Positions 1-12,508 of a stretch of 64,000 nt of DNA are shown one piece after another. The notes beneath the pieces were generated by a model. That model saw only the letters and a list, made by a program, of their open reading frames with translations. It made no database searches and was not told where the DNA came from. The DNA comes from Dactylorhiza incarnata (Eukaryota; Streptophyta; Magnoliopsida; Asparagales; Orchidaceae): positions 744,001 to 808,000 of the forward strand of contig JAWHQI010000328.1 in assembly GCA_033032865.1 (NCBI GenBank), read 5' to 3'. The position numbers and the translations under genes are program-made. How positions within the stretch are numbered: the first letter of the stretch is position 1; each line of letters opens with the position of its first letter.

Positions 1-264
1 ACTACACTTTACATACTCTTTACCTGCTCTTACTATGCTCTTTACTGCTTCGATTACTTATGTACATATGTGTAGTGGTAGAAACACTTCCTGTAGATTA
101 TGCCCCTGTCATCTGCTTTTTTATTATACCCCTTGTTGTCCTCCGCTTCATCCCTCCCGCACGGTGCCTAGGAGCCATTGGGGGTGGGGTGGGGTACATA
201 AGGCTTAGTCTTTTTGACTAACGGTCGGTGGACCATATCATTTTAGGGGATCGAGGAGATGCAG
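1..264 (+). mobile_element. 5' LTR fragment (part 1) of nested gypsy element X
   Basis: The sequence aligns by eye with 31314-31578, and in inverse orientation with about 16270-16530, which are other copies of the same LTR. The LTR begins outside the window and is cut at 264 by insertion of the long-LTR element at 265-9286; it resumes at 9287. No gene is visible here. Confidence 0.85.
260..264. repeat. Target site duplication of the 265-9286 element (partner 9287-9291)
   Basis: TGCAG lies before the element and CGCAG after it. The uninterrupted copy of the host LTR near 31574 reads GACGCAGCAAC, so the left copy has a C-to-T change at a CpG. Confidence 0.85.
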
Positions 265-2740
265 TGTGAGGCCCCCATTTGGACCCCACATACATTTGTA
301 TCTCAGCTATGTTCATACATGTGTCCCAGGTTGAAGTGTGGCTAGTAAATACAGAATAAAAACACATAATAATAAATTTACTTTCGTACCTTGTATTAGT
401 TGTTGAATATTTTCCTGTTCTACCATATCAGTTCTTTTTGCTTTTGCGTATTCAAAGTCACGTCCGTTACCTACAAAATTTGACGATGGGCTTATTTATA
501 CGAATATGACTAAGTGAGGATAAACCTCTTTCATTGCAGTAATTAAGTAAAGTAAAATTCACGCATTTGAAAACATGTTTTTCATGCTAACCAGTTGTCT
601 GTCTCAATGGTAAACTTAGTATGTAACTGTAGAAACATGTTAGTACTAGTAAAACAGTATGAGCAGTATAGGATCATAATCATATCATGTAACATTAAAA
701 CAATATATCAGTATATCATGGTAGCAATAATAAATCATAATCAGTATGTCTATATCAGTATATCAATTTATCATATCAGTATATCATATCAGTGTATCCG
801 TATATCTGTATTTTTGTATATCAGTATCTATTTGAATGTTTCATTTCTTAGGAAATATTTGGGGCGATTCGAATTCTTTTTCCTTTTCTTTTACCCCGAA
901 GGGTCCTTTACCTCGAAGGGTCCTTTACCCCGAAGGGTCTTTTACCCCGAAGGGTCCTTTACCCCGAAGGGTCCTTTACCCCGAAGGGTCCTTTACCCTG
1001 AAGGGTCCTTTACCTCGAAGGGTCCTTTACCCCGAAGGGTCCTTTATGTGCATGCATTTCAAGTCGCTCGTAATATAACCTCGTGTCGACACGTTTACAT
1101 AAAGTGAGTTATTCATTTTTTTATATCCCCTTGGAATTTATTCGCATGTTTGCCTTATACAAGGCCATACATGAAAGCGATCTTAATTATCAGTGATATC
1201 AACTATGCATTTAACATTCAGTATAAAAGAGTACGTATGTAAAAAGAAAGTAAAGCCATAAAGCTTAAACGAAACAGGTAGCTCTCACCATCAGTATCAG
1301 TGTTCATAGCATAGTCATGTCTATTTTGAGGTGCCATCCTTCGCGGTATATGTATCAGAATCGTATCATTTAGGGTCATTTATATCGGGGTTGCACTCGC
1401 TATAGGTATAATAGTAACTATTATGATGACATCATTTGGTAGCTACTTCACCACCCTTTAGTTTCACAAAGCCATAAAAGAAATAAGTTCAAATCGATGT
1501 TCTAACCCAAGTAACCCACTTACATATTAGTTCAATAGCTGGCCAGAAGGCAAAGCAAAGCCAAATCCTTATTCAGAATCAAGTTCAAAGACCCTCTTTG
1601 GTTTTCCACAAAATTGAATAACAAAGAAAATAGTAGCAGCCGGTTACTAAAGAAATTAAAGCTCAAAATTAAAATCAGCACCATGTCAACTCCATATGTA
1701 GCCCATTAATATCTTTCTCTGGATTCCCCACTAATAGTTTGTAATAGCACTTTAACAGGAATCTCCTCTAACTCCAATTTAATAGTCATAGCAGTTAACA
1801 GGAATCCCCTTTTAAACTAAATCAAAACATGCCTAGGGAAATCCAAAACCAGAAATCTACATTAAGAAAGGAGAAGAGTAGCAGCTAGCCTACAAGGTAG
1901 AGTCCCCCAAAAGGCAGAAAACCTTCATTAATTCCCCAAACATGGCCATTCAATTCAGAAAAACAAATCCCATACTAACTGTAAGGAGAAGTAAAAACAG
2001 TAAGGTTCCCCTATTAGAACTCCAGCCGGCCAAGGCCAAGAAAATTAGAGCAAGAGAGCTATAGATTACTTAGGTCACAACCAAAATTTCCTTCTGCATG
2101 GGCCGGCCAACAGGGACAAAGAAATGATTTCCATAAACAAAACCTACTGCAGCTAACTGACTCCTTCACTTTTCGAAATAGTAAAATAAGGTATAATCAA
2201 TCCCATGATTTCCCTGTTAAGACAACCGAACAACACAAGCAGAGCAAAGCCCTAGCCGGCCAAGACCAAGGCCAATACCAAGGTCACATTTCATGAAGTT
2301 CCTTCAAATTAGAGATTAAGAAGACCATAACCATCCATGATCAATCCATATTTAAACCTGAGAAGAGAGAAAGAGGAAGGAGAGGCTCATAGTGCGAGAT
2401 TGGAAGACAAAAGCCGCTAATCGAAGGCCTCAACTAACCCCACATCAGCACAACCAAAAGCCCTCCACTAATTCTTGCCGAGCTTTTCCAACCCAGGCGA
2501 CGAGAGGGAGGAAGACGATCGAGCGGATCGGAGAAGAACCGGGTAAGCCCTAGCGCTTCACCGTCGCGAAAGGGAGAAGAACATAAAAGGTTTGATAAGA
2601 AGGAGAACCCATATGACGTATTTTAACCTTTCCACCGCTTAAAAAAAACGAATCAACCTTTTCCTATGAGCAGCCCAAATAATCTTAAGCCAAGGCCACA
2701 TAAATCCTCTATTAGCACCCCCAATTCAACTATGAGGAAC

Positions 2741-2771
<31 letters not shown>

Positions 2772-2991
2772 TCCAACTCAAACCATCTGGTTAGTTATTC
2801 AACATCGGAAAATTTCATATGTCGCGAAAACATGTCGAATGCCGCAACGTAGTCACGACACTCATATTCAACTGTCAAAGTGACGCCTCGTTGACGCTGA
2901 TTTGGTTTTCATCATAGGGGATATATATATATATATATAGATTTATTTAAATTGATTCTTATTATCGATTTGCGTCAGTTGAGCCGTTACA
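265..2991 (-). repeat. 3' LTR of the LARD-like element
   Basis: It matches 6617-9286 over its length. Differences include nine instead of seven copies of a 17-bp repeat and a longer TA microsatellite (about 2744-2771 against 9062-9079). Ends are TG and CA. Confidence 0.9.
890..1042. repeat. 17-bp tandem repeat, nine copies
   Basis: The unit is TTTACCCCGAAGGGTCC. Each copy contains ACCC-CGAA-GGGT, a four-base stem closed by a CGAA loop. Several copies carry C-to-T changes. It produces open frames in all phases because 17 is not a multiple of three; these are not genes. Confidence 0.93.
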
Positions 2992-3006
2992 ATTTCCTCC
3001 CCTCTT
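2992..3006 (-). other. Polypurine tract of the LARD-like element
   Basis: On the minus strand the tract AAGAGGGGAGGAAAT abuts the 3' LTR start TGTAACGG. This is the usual plus-strand primer position. Confidence 0.85.
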
Positions 3007-6000
3007 ATAAAAATTTTCGTCCTCGAAAATAGGACACATTATCGATTCTTCAAATATATGTTCTTTACTTTTCCATGCCTTCAAACCGTCGTTCGCTTTC
3101 TCATTTTTCGCATTCCTACATGTATAGCGATGAACAAACCGCCACATTTAACTATATATAAAAATTATTTAGTGTTCCATAAAGCTACACATGTAGCACA
3201 TGTCAGTGTAAAACATTTGAGTGAAACACTTTCACAGTTCTTTCTTTATTTACTATTTGGATTTTGACAATCTTGTGCTATCAACATGATATACAATGCA
3301 ATCTATCACAGTACTATTTTCTCTTGCCTTCTTTACACACCTTGGTAATCATATTTCATTGTCATGTAGCAATTTTAATTACTTCCCATGTCGTTTACTC
3401 GTTACTCGAAGCACAACTATGACTTTCATAATTCGTAATACTATCAAACTGTTATGATACCAAACTGTGTTTTACACGACCTAGTTACGGAGCTATTTTC
3501 ATTAGACTGACATTATGTACATCATTTTATTTTTCGGTAATTAATAAAACTATTTGTGTACATATGTACAACATACCCTTAAACAATACCTATTCCATCT
3601 TTCATATTGAGTGTGTTCGATCATTTGCATTCGTCAGATTCCATGACATCTTAGATTTCCATCCACTTAGATAAGTTTATGTTTGTAACACCGCTTGCAA
3701 GACTACGAACTTTGATATACTTTGCCATAAATTTTATTGGACATCACTGCTCTCACATTTCGGCCCTTGTTCAATGTTTAACTTATCATTGGTAACCATT
3801 AGTAACTATAACATCAAGATATGCACATTGTGATCGACAAACCACCACGCTCCATCTTAAAAGAAGTTTAGTGTTTCATGATTTATTCATAGTTAATTTG
3901 CCTTAACATTACATGAAATGTTTTGACTTTGTTTCCATTCGCCTTCCATCTGAAAGAATAATCCATCACATGGACTTTAGCTTGTCTTGTTTGCATACTT
4001 TCCTTTTTAAAGATCAATCATTTTATTCGTTTTCATAACAATATCCGACTTTAAATTCCTAAACCCTTGAAGAGCTCGTAATCCTATCATTCCCTCTTTA
4101 TAGCACTTCTTTCGAAACAACCTACAAGATGACAAATATTAGTGGACGTTCAATTTCCTTCACATCGTATTCCCATACTCTTCTTATTATCATCTGCAGT
4201 TTAATTATCTTGTATTTCTTACTTCGACCTCGGTGTCATTTTGGTTTTTACCGTTGTATTCCTTTTTACAGTCATTGGAGTCATTACTTTGCATTGACAC
4301 GACACACTTTGTAACGATGTCATGGTAATCCTTTTTCGTTTTCCTTTTGATTTATTTGTATGACACTTTATGCACAAGTGTATATATATAATATGCAAGT
4401 ACATAGTTATTTCATCGTTCCTTACATAATTTAGCAATTTCAAGTCTCCAACCATGACGTATTACATTGATTTCCGCAGTTCATATATGTTCCTTTTCAG
4501 TTAACAGTTTTATTTCCTTCCCACATTTTATACCATCTGAAACACCAATCAGATTGATGTATTCACTTCATTTGGCCGTGTTACGTGGTCACCTATATAG
4601 CTAACTCTGTTGAGGTATACCCACTAACAAACAAAAAAACCATATAAGGTATCTCAAAATTTACGTTTCAACCCCTTACAATGTGTAAGGATAATTCAGT
4701 ATAGTCTTTTGCATATTCCTTTCGTTCATTGTTGCATACCCGTCATAACATTCTCCTTTTAGTAAGTCCGTCAAAATTCTTATCTCAAATTCATATAGTC
4801 TTTATAGTGTTCCTACGGATATTTTGCGGTGCTTATATTGAATACCATCATGTATTTTAGGATGTTAGAAACCTTTTTATTTGTGCACTCGTCATTAATT
4901 GTTCAACTTTCATATATTCTTCTTTCTTTACTATAATAAGACATAGATATAAGGCTATTTCATATGGTCTTTTGACCATTCTAACTTGCATACTTACCCC
5001 TTAATTTTATGCTTCATTATCATAAGCACAACATTCTTCATACTTGGTTTTCCTTCAAATCGCAATCCTTATAAATATTGTTGTTCTCAAATATTTGTCA
5101 CCGTTGGTCATCCTATATTTGAAATGAAAGAGTTTTCATCTCTGACACTCTATAATAGTAGTTCCATATTATGGGTCGGATGATTCTACTTGATCGTACA
5201 TACTTCGTCAATCTATGTTGATCTTTGTCCTTCCATTTAAACAGAAGATTCAATATTACTTTTAGTTTGAGGAAATCCTTTCTGTTGGGTATTTTTGTTA
5301 GATATTTTTAAGGTGAAGCTTGTAACACAATCAAACTTCACTTTACTATTTATGGCCTAGCATGTCACATACTTTACAAAGCTACTACTTACTTTAACAC
5401 ATAAAAGAATAGTTATCTCAAGTATTTGTTCATATTCTATATGACGCAGCCGGTCATGTTGGCATATTTTGACCATAGGAAATCTTGTCACTAAATGTTG
5501 TACTTGTCTATTTTGTCGAAATAAGATACAATGTAATATATATTCATTTTATCATTATAAGTTTCATAGCTTTGTAACATTGCGTTCATCCTTGCTTGAA
5601 TGTCATTGCATGTATGAAAATTTGTTTCTTACTTCCAATTACATCTAGAGTTAGTAGACTATTCATATCTCTGTGAGTATCATTTGCTCATTTTAAGTCG
5701 GCGTACGTTTATACCTTCTAGTTAAAACCATATTCCGTTTATAGAACACGTTGTTTCAACTTTAGTATGCATGCCATATATGATGAAAATAGACTTACAA
5801 GACATATCCATTTCATTTTTCTCCGGATGTTTAATAGTGTCTCCATAAATACCACTTGACTCATTTTAGAAAATTAAAGTCCGTTAGTTGTACATTCTTC
5901 ATTCTCGACTTAACCATATTGTATACCTTCATCATCGTATATATAAACAAAATACAACTATGTACATACAAGCTTTCTTCCACTTCTATATATCTCCTAC

Positions 6001-6601
6001 TCATTTATCTAATTGTAGAAACATTTAATTTTACTCGTGCAATAAGAACGATATTAAGATCTACTTGATTTCATTTTGCTTTAAGGTCATGTAAAATCCA
6101 TTTCATTTCTATCCTTTCATGAATTCTTCCAAAACCTTTCGACGTGATTCATACCATATTCCGTTTCCTTACATTCATCTCATTCATTAGTGCGTATTTT
6201 CTCCGCTTGTATTTATCTGTTCTATTTAGTAAGATCTTAATGGAAAGATAAACATTTGAACCTTGTAGGAAATTACACCTTTTGTTACGTGTTCAACCAT
6301 TTTACATACTTCCGTCTTCGCAATATAAAAGGATACCACGCTATTATATATATTTAATCTTTCTTCTTATACTCGTTTGCCTATCATAAATAATACTTCC
6401 AATTAGGGACCAGCAAGATTTACTTGGAGTTCGTGTACATTTCATGTAGTCCCATCACTTCATGATTTCTTTCAAAACTCTTAGACGTACTTTGATTTAA
6501 TAACAATTTCTTATTTACTAGATTTCTAAGAACGACCTTCTCATCTACATATCATGTGTGCTTATTCAGTACTCACTACAACCGAACTTCTTTGCAACCT
6601 G

Positions 6602-6613
6602 GCTCTGATACCA
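6602..6613 (-). other. Primer binding site (initiator Met tRNA) of the LARD-like element
   Basis: The minus strand reads TGGTATCAGAGC, three bases inside the 5' LTR. It matches the common plant tRNA-Met primer site and fixes the element's orientation. Confidence 0.9.
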
Positions 6614-6616
6614 AAT

Positions 6617-9286
6617 TGTGAGGCCCCCATTTGGAACCCACATACATTTGTATCTCAGCTATGTTCATACATGTGTCCCAGGTTGAAGTGCGGCTAGTAA
6701 ATACAGAATAAAAACACATAATAATAAATTTACTTTCGTACATTGTATTAGTTGTTGAATATTTTCCTGTTCTACCATATCAGTTCTTTTTGCTTTTGCG
6801 TATCCAAAGTCACGTCCGTTACCTACAAAATTTGACGACGGGCATAGTCATACGAATATGACTAAGTGAGGATAAACCTCTTTCATTGCTGTAATTAAGT
6901 AAAGTAAAATTCACGCATTTGAAAACATGTTTTTCATGCTAACCAGTTGTCTGTCTCAATGGTAAACTTAGTATGTAACTGTAGAAACATGTTAGTACCA
7001 GTAAAATAGTATGACCAGTATAGGATCATAATCATATCATGTAACATTAAAACAATATATCAGTATATCATGGTAGCAATAATAAATCATAATCAGTATG
7101 TCTATATCAGTATATCAATTTATCATATCAGTATATCATATCAGTGTATCCGTATATCTGTATTTCTATATATCAGTATCTATTTGAATGTTTCATTTCT
7201 TAGGAAATATTAGGGGCGATTCGAATTCTTTTTCCTTTTCTTTTACCCCGAAGGGTCCTTTACCCCGAAGGGTCTTTTACCCTGAAGGGTCGTTTACCCC
7301 GAAGGGTCCTTTACCCCGAAGGGTCCTTTACCCCGAAGGGTCCTTTACCCCGAAGGGTCCTTTATGTGCATGCATTTCAAGTCGCCCGTAATATAACCTC
7401 GTGTCGACACGTTTACATAAAGTGAGTTATTCATTTTTTTATATCCCCTCAGAATTTATTCTCCTGTTTGCCTTATACAAGGCCATACATGAAAGCGATC
7501 TTAATTATCAGTGATATCAACTATGCATTTAACATTCAGTATAAAAGAGTACGTATGTAAAAAGAAAGTAAAGCCATAAAGCTTAAATGAAACGGGTAGC
7601 TCTCACCATCAGTATCAGTGTTCATAGCATAGTCATGTCTATTTTGAGGTGCCATCCTTCGCTGTATCTGTATCAGAATCGTATCATTTAAGGTCATTTA
7701 TATCGGGGTTGCACTCGCTATAGGCATAATAGTAACTATTATGATGACATCATTTGGTAGCTACTTCACCAACCCTTTAGTTTCACAAAGCCATAAAAGA
7801 AACAAGTTCAAATCGATGTTCTAACCCAAGTAACCCACTTACATATTAGTTCAATAGCTGGCCAGAAGGCAAAGCAAAGCCAAATCCTTATTCAGAATCA
7901 AGTTCAAAGACCCTCTTTGGTTTTCCACAAAATTGAATAACAAAGAAAATAGTAGCAGCCGGTTACTAAAGAAATTAAAGCTGAAAATTAAAATCAGCAC
8001 CATGTCAACTCCATATGTAGCCATTAATATCTTTCTCTGGATTCCCCACTAATAGTTTGTAATAGCACTTTAACAGGAATCTCCTCTAACTCCAATTTAA
8101 TAGTCATAGCAGTTAACAGGAATCCCCTTTTAAACCAAATCAAAACATGCCTAGGGAAGTCCAAAACCAGAAAGCTACATTAAGAAAGGAGAAGAATAGC
8201 AGCTGGCCTACAAGGTAGAGTCTCCCAAAAGGCAGAAAACCTTCATTAATTCCCCAAACATGGCCATTCAATTCAGAAAAACAAATCCCATACTAACTGT
8301 AAGGAGAAGTAGAAACAGTAAGGTTCCCCTATTAGAACTCCAGCCGGCCAAGGCCAAGAAAATTAGAGCAAGAGAGTTATAGATTACTTAGGTCACAACC
8401 AAAATTTCCTTCTGCATGGGCCGGCCAACAGGGACAAAGAAATGATTTCCATAAACAAAACCTACTGCAGCTAACTGACTCCTTCACTTTTCGAAATAGT
8501 AAAATAAGGTATAATCAATCCCATGATTTCCCTGTTAAGACAACCGAACAACACAAGCAGAGCAAAGCCCTAACCGGCCAAGTCCAAGGCCAATACCAAG
8601 GTCACACTTCATGAAGTTCCTTCAAATTAGAGATTAAGAAGACCATAACCATCCATGATCAATCCATATTTAAACCTGAGAAGAGAGAAAGAGGAAGGAG
8701 AGGCTCACAGTGCGAGATTGGAAGACAAAAGCCGCTAATCGAAGGCCTCAACTAACCCCACATCAGCACAACCAAAAGCCCTCCACTAATTCTTGCCGAG
8801 CTTTTCCAACCCAGGCGACGAGAGGGAGGAAGACGATCGAGCAGATCGGAGAAGAACCGGGTAAGCCCTAGCGCTTCACCGTCGCGAAAGGGAGAAAAAC
8901 AGAAAAGGTTTGATAAGAAGGAGAACCCATATGACGTATTTTAACCTTTCCACCGCTTAAAAAAAACGAATCAACCTTTTCCTATGAGCAGCCCAAATAA
9001 TCTTAAGCCAAGGCCACATAAATCCTCTATTAGCACCCCCAATTCAACTATGAGGAACTTCATATATATATATATATATTCCAACTCAAACCATCTGGTT
9101 AGTTATTCAACATCGGAAAATTTCATATGTCGCTAAAACATGTCGAATGCCGCAACGTAGTCACGCACTCATATTCAACTGTCAAAGCGACGCCTCATTG
9201 ACACTGATTTGGTTTTCATCATAGGGGATATATATATTTATTTAAATTGATTCTTATTATCGATTTGCGTCAGTTGAGTCGTTACA
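6617..9286 (-). repeat. 5' LTR of the LARD-like element
   Basis: It is the direct copy of 265-2991, with TG/CA ends. It is followed by CGCAG, the target duplication. Confidence 0.9.
7242..7360. repeat. 17-bp tandem repeat, seven copies
   Basis: It has the same hairpin unit as at 890-1042, two copies fewer. The copy-number change arose after the two LTRs were made identical by reverse transcription. Confidence 0.92.
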
Positions 9287-9672
9287 CGCAGCAACACCAG
9301 AGGCCGGTGCAGACGGAGGCGGACCAGTCTAGTGCAGGAGCACCAGTTTCAGGATTAGGGAGTGATTAGTAGTTAGCTTCCGCGAGTGATCTTGTAGTGA
9401 GGATATGATGTACAGGGCATGAGCCCTTTATTAATGTAATCTTTTATTCAGTTATTATCTGTGGACATTTACCTTTATGGTTTTATATTTCATGTGATGT
9501 GGTCTTGAGCTTCTTTATTTGTTCAAGTATAATTTTCTTCTTTGTGATCGATTTGGCCGACAGGATCAGCGTTTTGTAGTGGCAATCTTCCCAAGCGTGG
9601 GTGTCACCGCAAAACGGCGGTTCTGGGCCTAAGACCCGGATGTTTGAAAAGAAAAAAAAATAGGGTCTTACA
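9287..9672 (+). mobile_element. 5' LTR fragment (part 2) of element X
   Basis: It continues the LTR interrupted at 264 and aligns with 31574-31955. It ends GGTCTTACA, directly before a tRNA-Met primer site. The inverse copy of the same end starts the solo LTR at 15886. Confidence 0.9.
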
Positions 9673-9674
9673 AG

Positions 9675-9686
9675 TGGTATCAGAGC
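9675..9686 (+). other. Primer binding site of element X
   Basis: TGGTATCAGAGC lies two bases after the LTR end and matches the initiator Met tRNA site used by most plant chromoviruses. Confidence 0.92.
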
Positions 9687-11639
9687 GAACCTCGATCCGA
9701 AGAAAAGAAGTCCACAAACCCTGGGCCACCCCGCGTGAGCTTAGTTTGAGGACAAACTAGCAGCGGAAGCAGTGGTGTGCCCATATGGGGAAATCACATG
9801 AAAAAGTCCACTTTTAACTGAATCTTTTTAGTCAATTTCCCTTACGTGTGTCAAGTTTTCTTTTGTAGCCAGCGACAAACCCTGCCCCCAACAGGGAATA
9901 CCTCCGGCTGCAAAGATCTCTTTAGATAGTCCTTTAGTTAATGAGTTAGACTCCACTAGGGCACGTGACTTACCATGGTAATTTATACCATGCTTGACCT
10001 AGTCTGAAATAGACCGTAGGTTTAACTTTTGGTGAAGGTACGAGGATACCCCAAAAAGGCTAGAGTAAGGGAGATTCACACTTAAGCAGAAGGGTATGGG
10101 ACTCATAGACTAAACCCTCGTACCGCTGACATGATTACATTGAGATAACCATCACACTAAGCACCGAGGGTCGGATAAGAAATTCAAGTTAAGAAGAGAC
10201 CTATTTGGGATTGGGTCACATGTTTAAGGTTGTCATAGAGGGTACCTTGAATAGTCTGAAGAATGGAGCGAATTGACAAGTTTCAAGATAGAACCCCAAG
10301 TCTAAGGTTGTGTGCCCTAAGGATTTCTTGCATACCTAGGACGAATATAACATGGTAATATTGAAGATACTTAGCCCAAAAATAGATATAGACTAATCTT
10401 TTGTTTATTGGGGCTTACCTTTTGTTTATTGGGCAAATTAGTTACTGACTTGGGTGTCCCTTAGATCTAATTTAACAAGTGCTATGTCGGGAACATGATG
10501 ATTTTGAAGTCGATCTTATTCAATGTTACTTGGGCGAAGATAGATTCTATAAAAGCACATTAGGAATGATGATCTGAAGTATTACCAGGACCATGGATAG
10601 ACATCGTTGATCGAACAACGACTTGACCTTAGTTGAAGCATTAGAAATGTAAAGTTGCTAGGTTTAGTCACTTAGGGATGCATATGCCTTTCTGGAAGTT
10701 GGGAACTGTAATTAGGTCGTGCATGCTTTAGTTATATTTGAATGTTCTGGTAGTTTGGGGCTTTCAGAAGTGATTAACTTATGATTCGTTATAAATTACG
10801 CCCTGTCATGGTAGAAAATTTTAACTGCAATGATAATCTTCAAACCTTGGAAGCTATGATGACGAATAACCAGAGATCATAGACGATGACTTATTGGATT
10901 TTGAATCTAGTGTTTGAGTTTACTATGATAAGAACGATCTAAGTTTATCTTACTTTGAACCATTCGAAAGTGATCAAGACTAGCATATGTGGAAGTAATA
11001 GGAATTTGGTGAAATAAATGTGAAGATATTTTCTTGATGAAATTGACTTGTGAAAAATCTTAGGGTTTCAAAAGATTCTACCCGTAAACCTTATGAATCA
11101 AACTCCACCTAGAAATTTATTGGGAGTCATCTTCAAACATTGATACTAGTGTTGGTTGGTTAACATATGATCATAAGATCCATGTGTACACCCCCTTAAA
11201 TTCTGAGGATAATTGGGACGCTTGATGATGTGATCAGTCCCAATAAATGATAAGAATTGTTTAAAATTATAAAGTTGAGTTGGTTGATGACTCGGGCGTA
11301 CTCGTAGGAATAAGAAGCTGATTGTGTGGAGAAGTTTTTATAGAGTCGTTGCCTACCCACATAGATGAGAAATATAGTCACCGGAAAAATGGTGTATTGC
11401 GGAATGTATATTTCCTCGAAATAAAGAAAGACATCGTAAGTTTTGTGATGCACGGTGAAGGCCAAGTGCAAAAGTATTTGGAGAACTACCACAATCACTG
11501 CCCGTGTTAGAGTGGAGTTCGAGGACATAACTATGGATTTCACACACAGGTTACCACTCCGAACACAGTCTTATTTGGAACAACGAGGATAGATTAACCA
11601 TGGTAGCTAGGGCCACCCCGAGCTGGAAGGACGCTCCCA

Positions 11640-12420
11640 TTGGTGTTTGATGGGATTTGTTGAGCAGTTTGTCTGTTATCGTGGTGTGACCAAGACGATC
11701 GTGTCGGATCGGGATGAACGGGTTATGTCCAAGAAGTGAAGATCAGTCCAGGCTCATCTGGGCTCTAGGCTGACGTTCAGCATAGCTTTCCACCCTCAGA
11801 GGGACGGAGGCGCGGGATTCCACCATCTTGGACCCAGGATGAGGATTTAAGGAGACTCGGCTCTGAATTTGTGAAGGACATAGATACCCAGGTGCGGCTG
11901 ATTTGAGTTAGGATGTTGGAGGCCCAGAGCAGACAGGTCAGGTATTATGATGCATGGTATCGTCAGGTAGAGTTCCAGGTTGGAGACCGAGTGTTCCAGA
12001 AGATACGTTTGATGCAGGGAGTCTCGCAGGTTCGCATGCGGAAGAAGATCAGTCTGAGATAGATGAGGCTCTACAGGATCCTGGAGTGGATCAGCTCATT
12101 GGATTATAGACTGGAGTTGCCGCCGGAGTTAGCGGGATTGCATGACGTCTTCTATGTCTCCTCCTTTAGGAGAGCTCTACTATGGCCGAAGCAGTGAATT
12201 TCCACTATAGATGGCTCGGTAGCCTCCGCTCAATTGATTCACCTAGAGCCGGTCCGGATAGACGACACCGAGATGCGAGTCTTGTGGCGCAAGGAGGTCC
12301 CGCTGGTCAAGGTCCAGTGGAGAAATTATGGACAGGAGGAGCACACCTGAGAGCCACTAGAACTGGTGTGGCAGAGATAGTCGGTACTCTTCAAGTCAGG
12401 AATAACTTCAATTCTTAGGG
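11640..12420 (+). pseudogene. Chromovirus integrase / C-terminal domain remnant
   Basis: Reading across frames gives pieces such as YRGVTKTIVSDRDE (integrase core around the second catalytic Asp), AFHPQRDGG, the integrase C-terminal pattern ending in a HDVFYVSSF-like motif, and a chromodomain-like RVLWRKEVPLVKVQW. The usual glycosyl-like catalytic order cannot be rebuilt because stops and frameshifts interrupt it. Integrase inserts the cDNA; the chromodomain tail directs it to chromatin. The fragment is certainly non-functional as it stands. Confidence 0.75.
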
Positions 12421-12508
12421 GATGTTACGTTCAGTCACTCTTGGTGAAAAAACCCGCAAGCCTAACCTGAATTTCGAGGACGAAATTATTTTTTTGTTTA
12501 TTGGGATT

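Larger units (their letters stand above)
2992..6616 (-). other. Internal region of the LARD-like element, no gene
   Basis: This 3.6-kb stretch is AT-rich with stops in all frames; the longest frames are below 80 codons and show no family features. Only the 3' end (minus strand, about 2962-3060) retains a vestige of a chromovirus polyprotein tail with the conserved GAGGACGAAAAT box. I see no second gene or structured RNA. Confidence 0.75.
265..9286 (-). mobile_element. Non-autonomous long-LTR gypsy-type retrotransposon (LARD-like)
   Basis: Two direct LTRs of about 2.7 kb (265-2991 and 6617-9286) flank 3.6 kb of AT-rich DNA with no long reading frame. Orientation is minus: a site complementary to initiator Met tRNA lies beside the right LTR and a polypurine tract beside the left LTR. 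On the minus strand the LTR begins TGTAACGG and ends CTCACA. Just before the polypurine tract the minus strand still encodes a short FEDENF-like end of a chromovirus polyprotein, which suggests descent from a Tekay/Del-type element. Gag and pol are absent, so movement would need proteins from a relative. A 5-bp target duplication supports a single insertion into the LTR of element X. Confidence 0.88.
9673..12508 (+). mobile_element. Internal region of element X, heavily deleted gypsy (Tekay/Del-like)
   Basis: It is only 2.8 kb, against roughly 5 kb for a complete chromovirus interior. From 9690 to about 11600 I recognise no gag, protease or RT; stops are frequent in all frames. The recognisable part is an integrase and C-terminal fragment from about 11640. 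The GAGGACGAAATT box typical of Tekay-type ends lies at about 12476-12488, followed by a T-rich, poorly preserved polypurine region and the 3' LTR. Very long LTRs around a short dead interior suggest an old, now immobile copy. Confidence 0.75.

Noticed and set aside
890..1042. Regular hairpin repeats resembling a CRISPR array
   Set aside because: Units are directly adjacent with no unique spacers, and the context is a plant retrotransposon.
595..1107. Open frames encoding repeated FTPKGPLPRR-like peptides
   Set aside because: They arise from the 17-bp tandem repeat read in each frame inside an LTR; no start context or family supports a protein.
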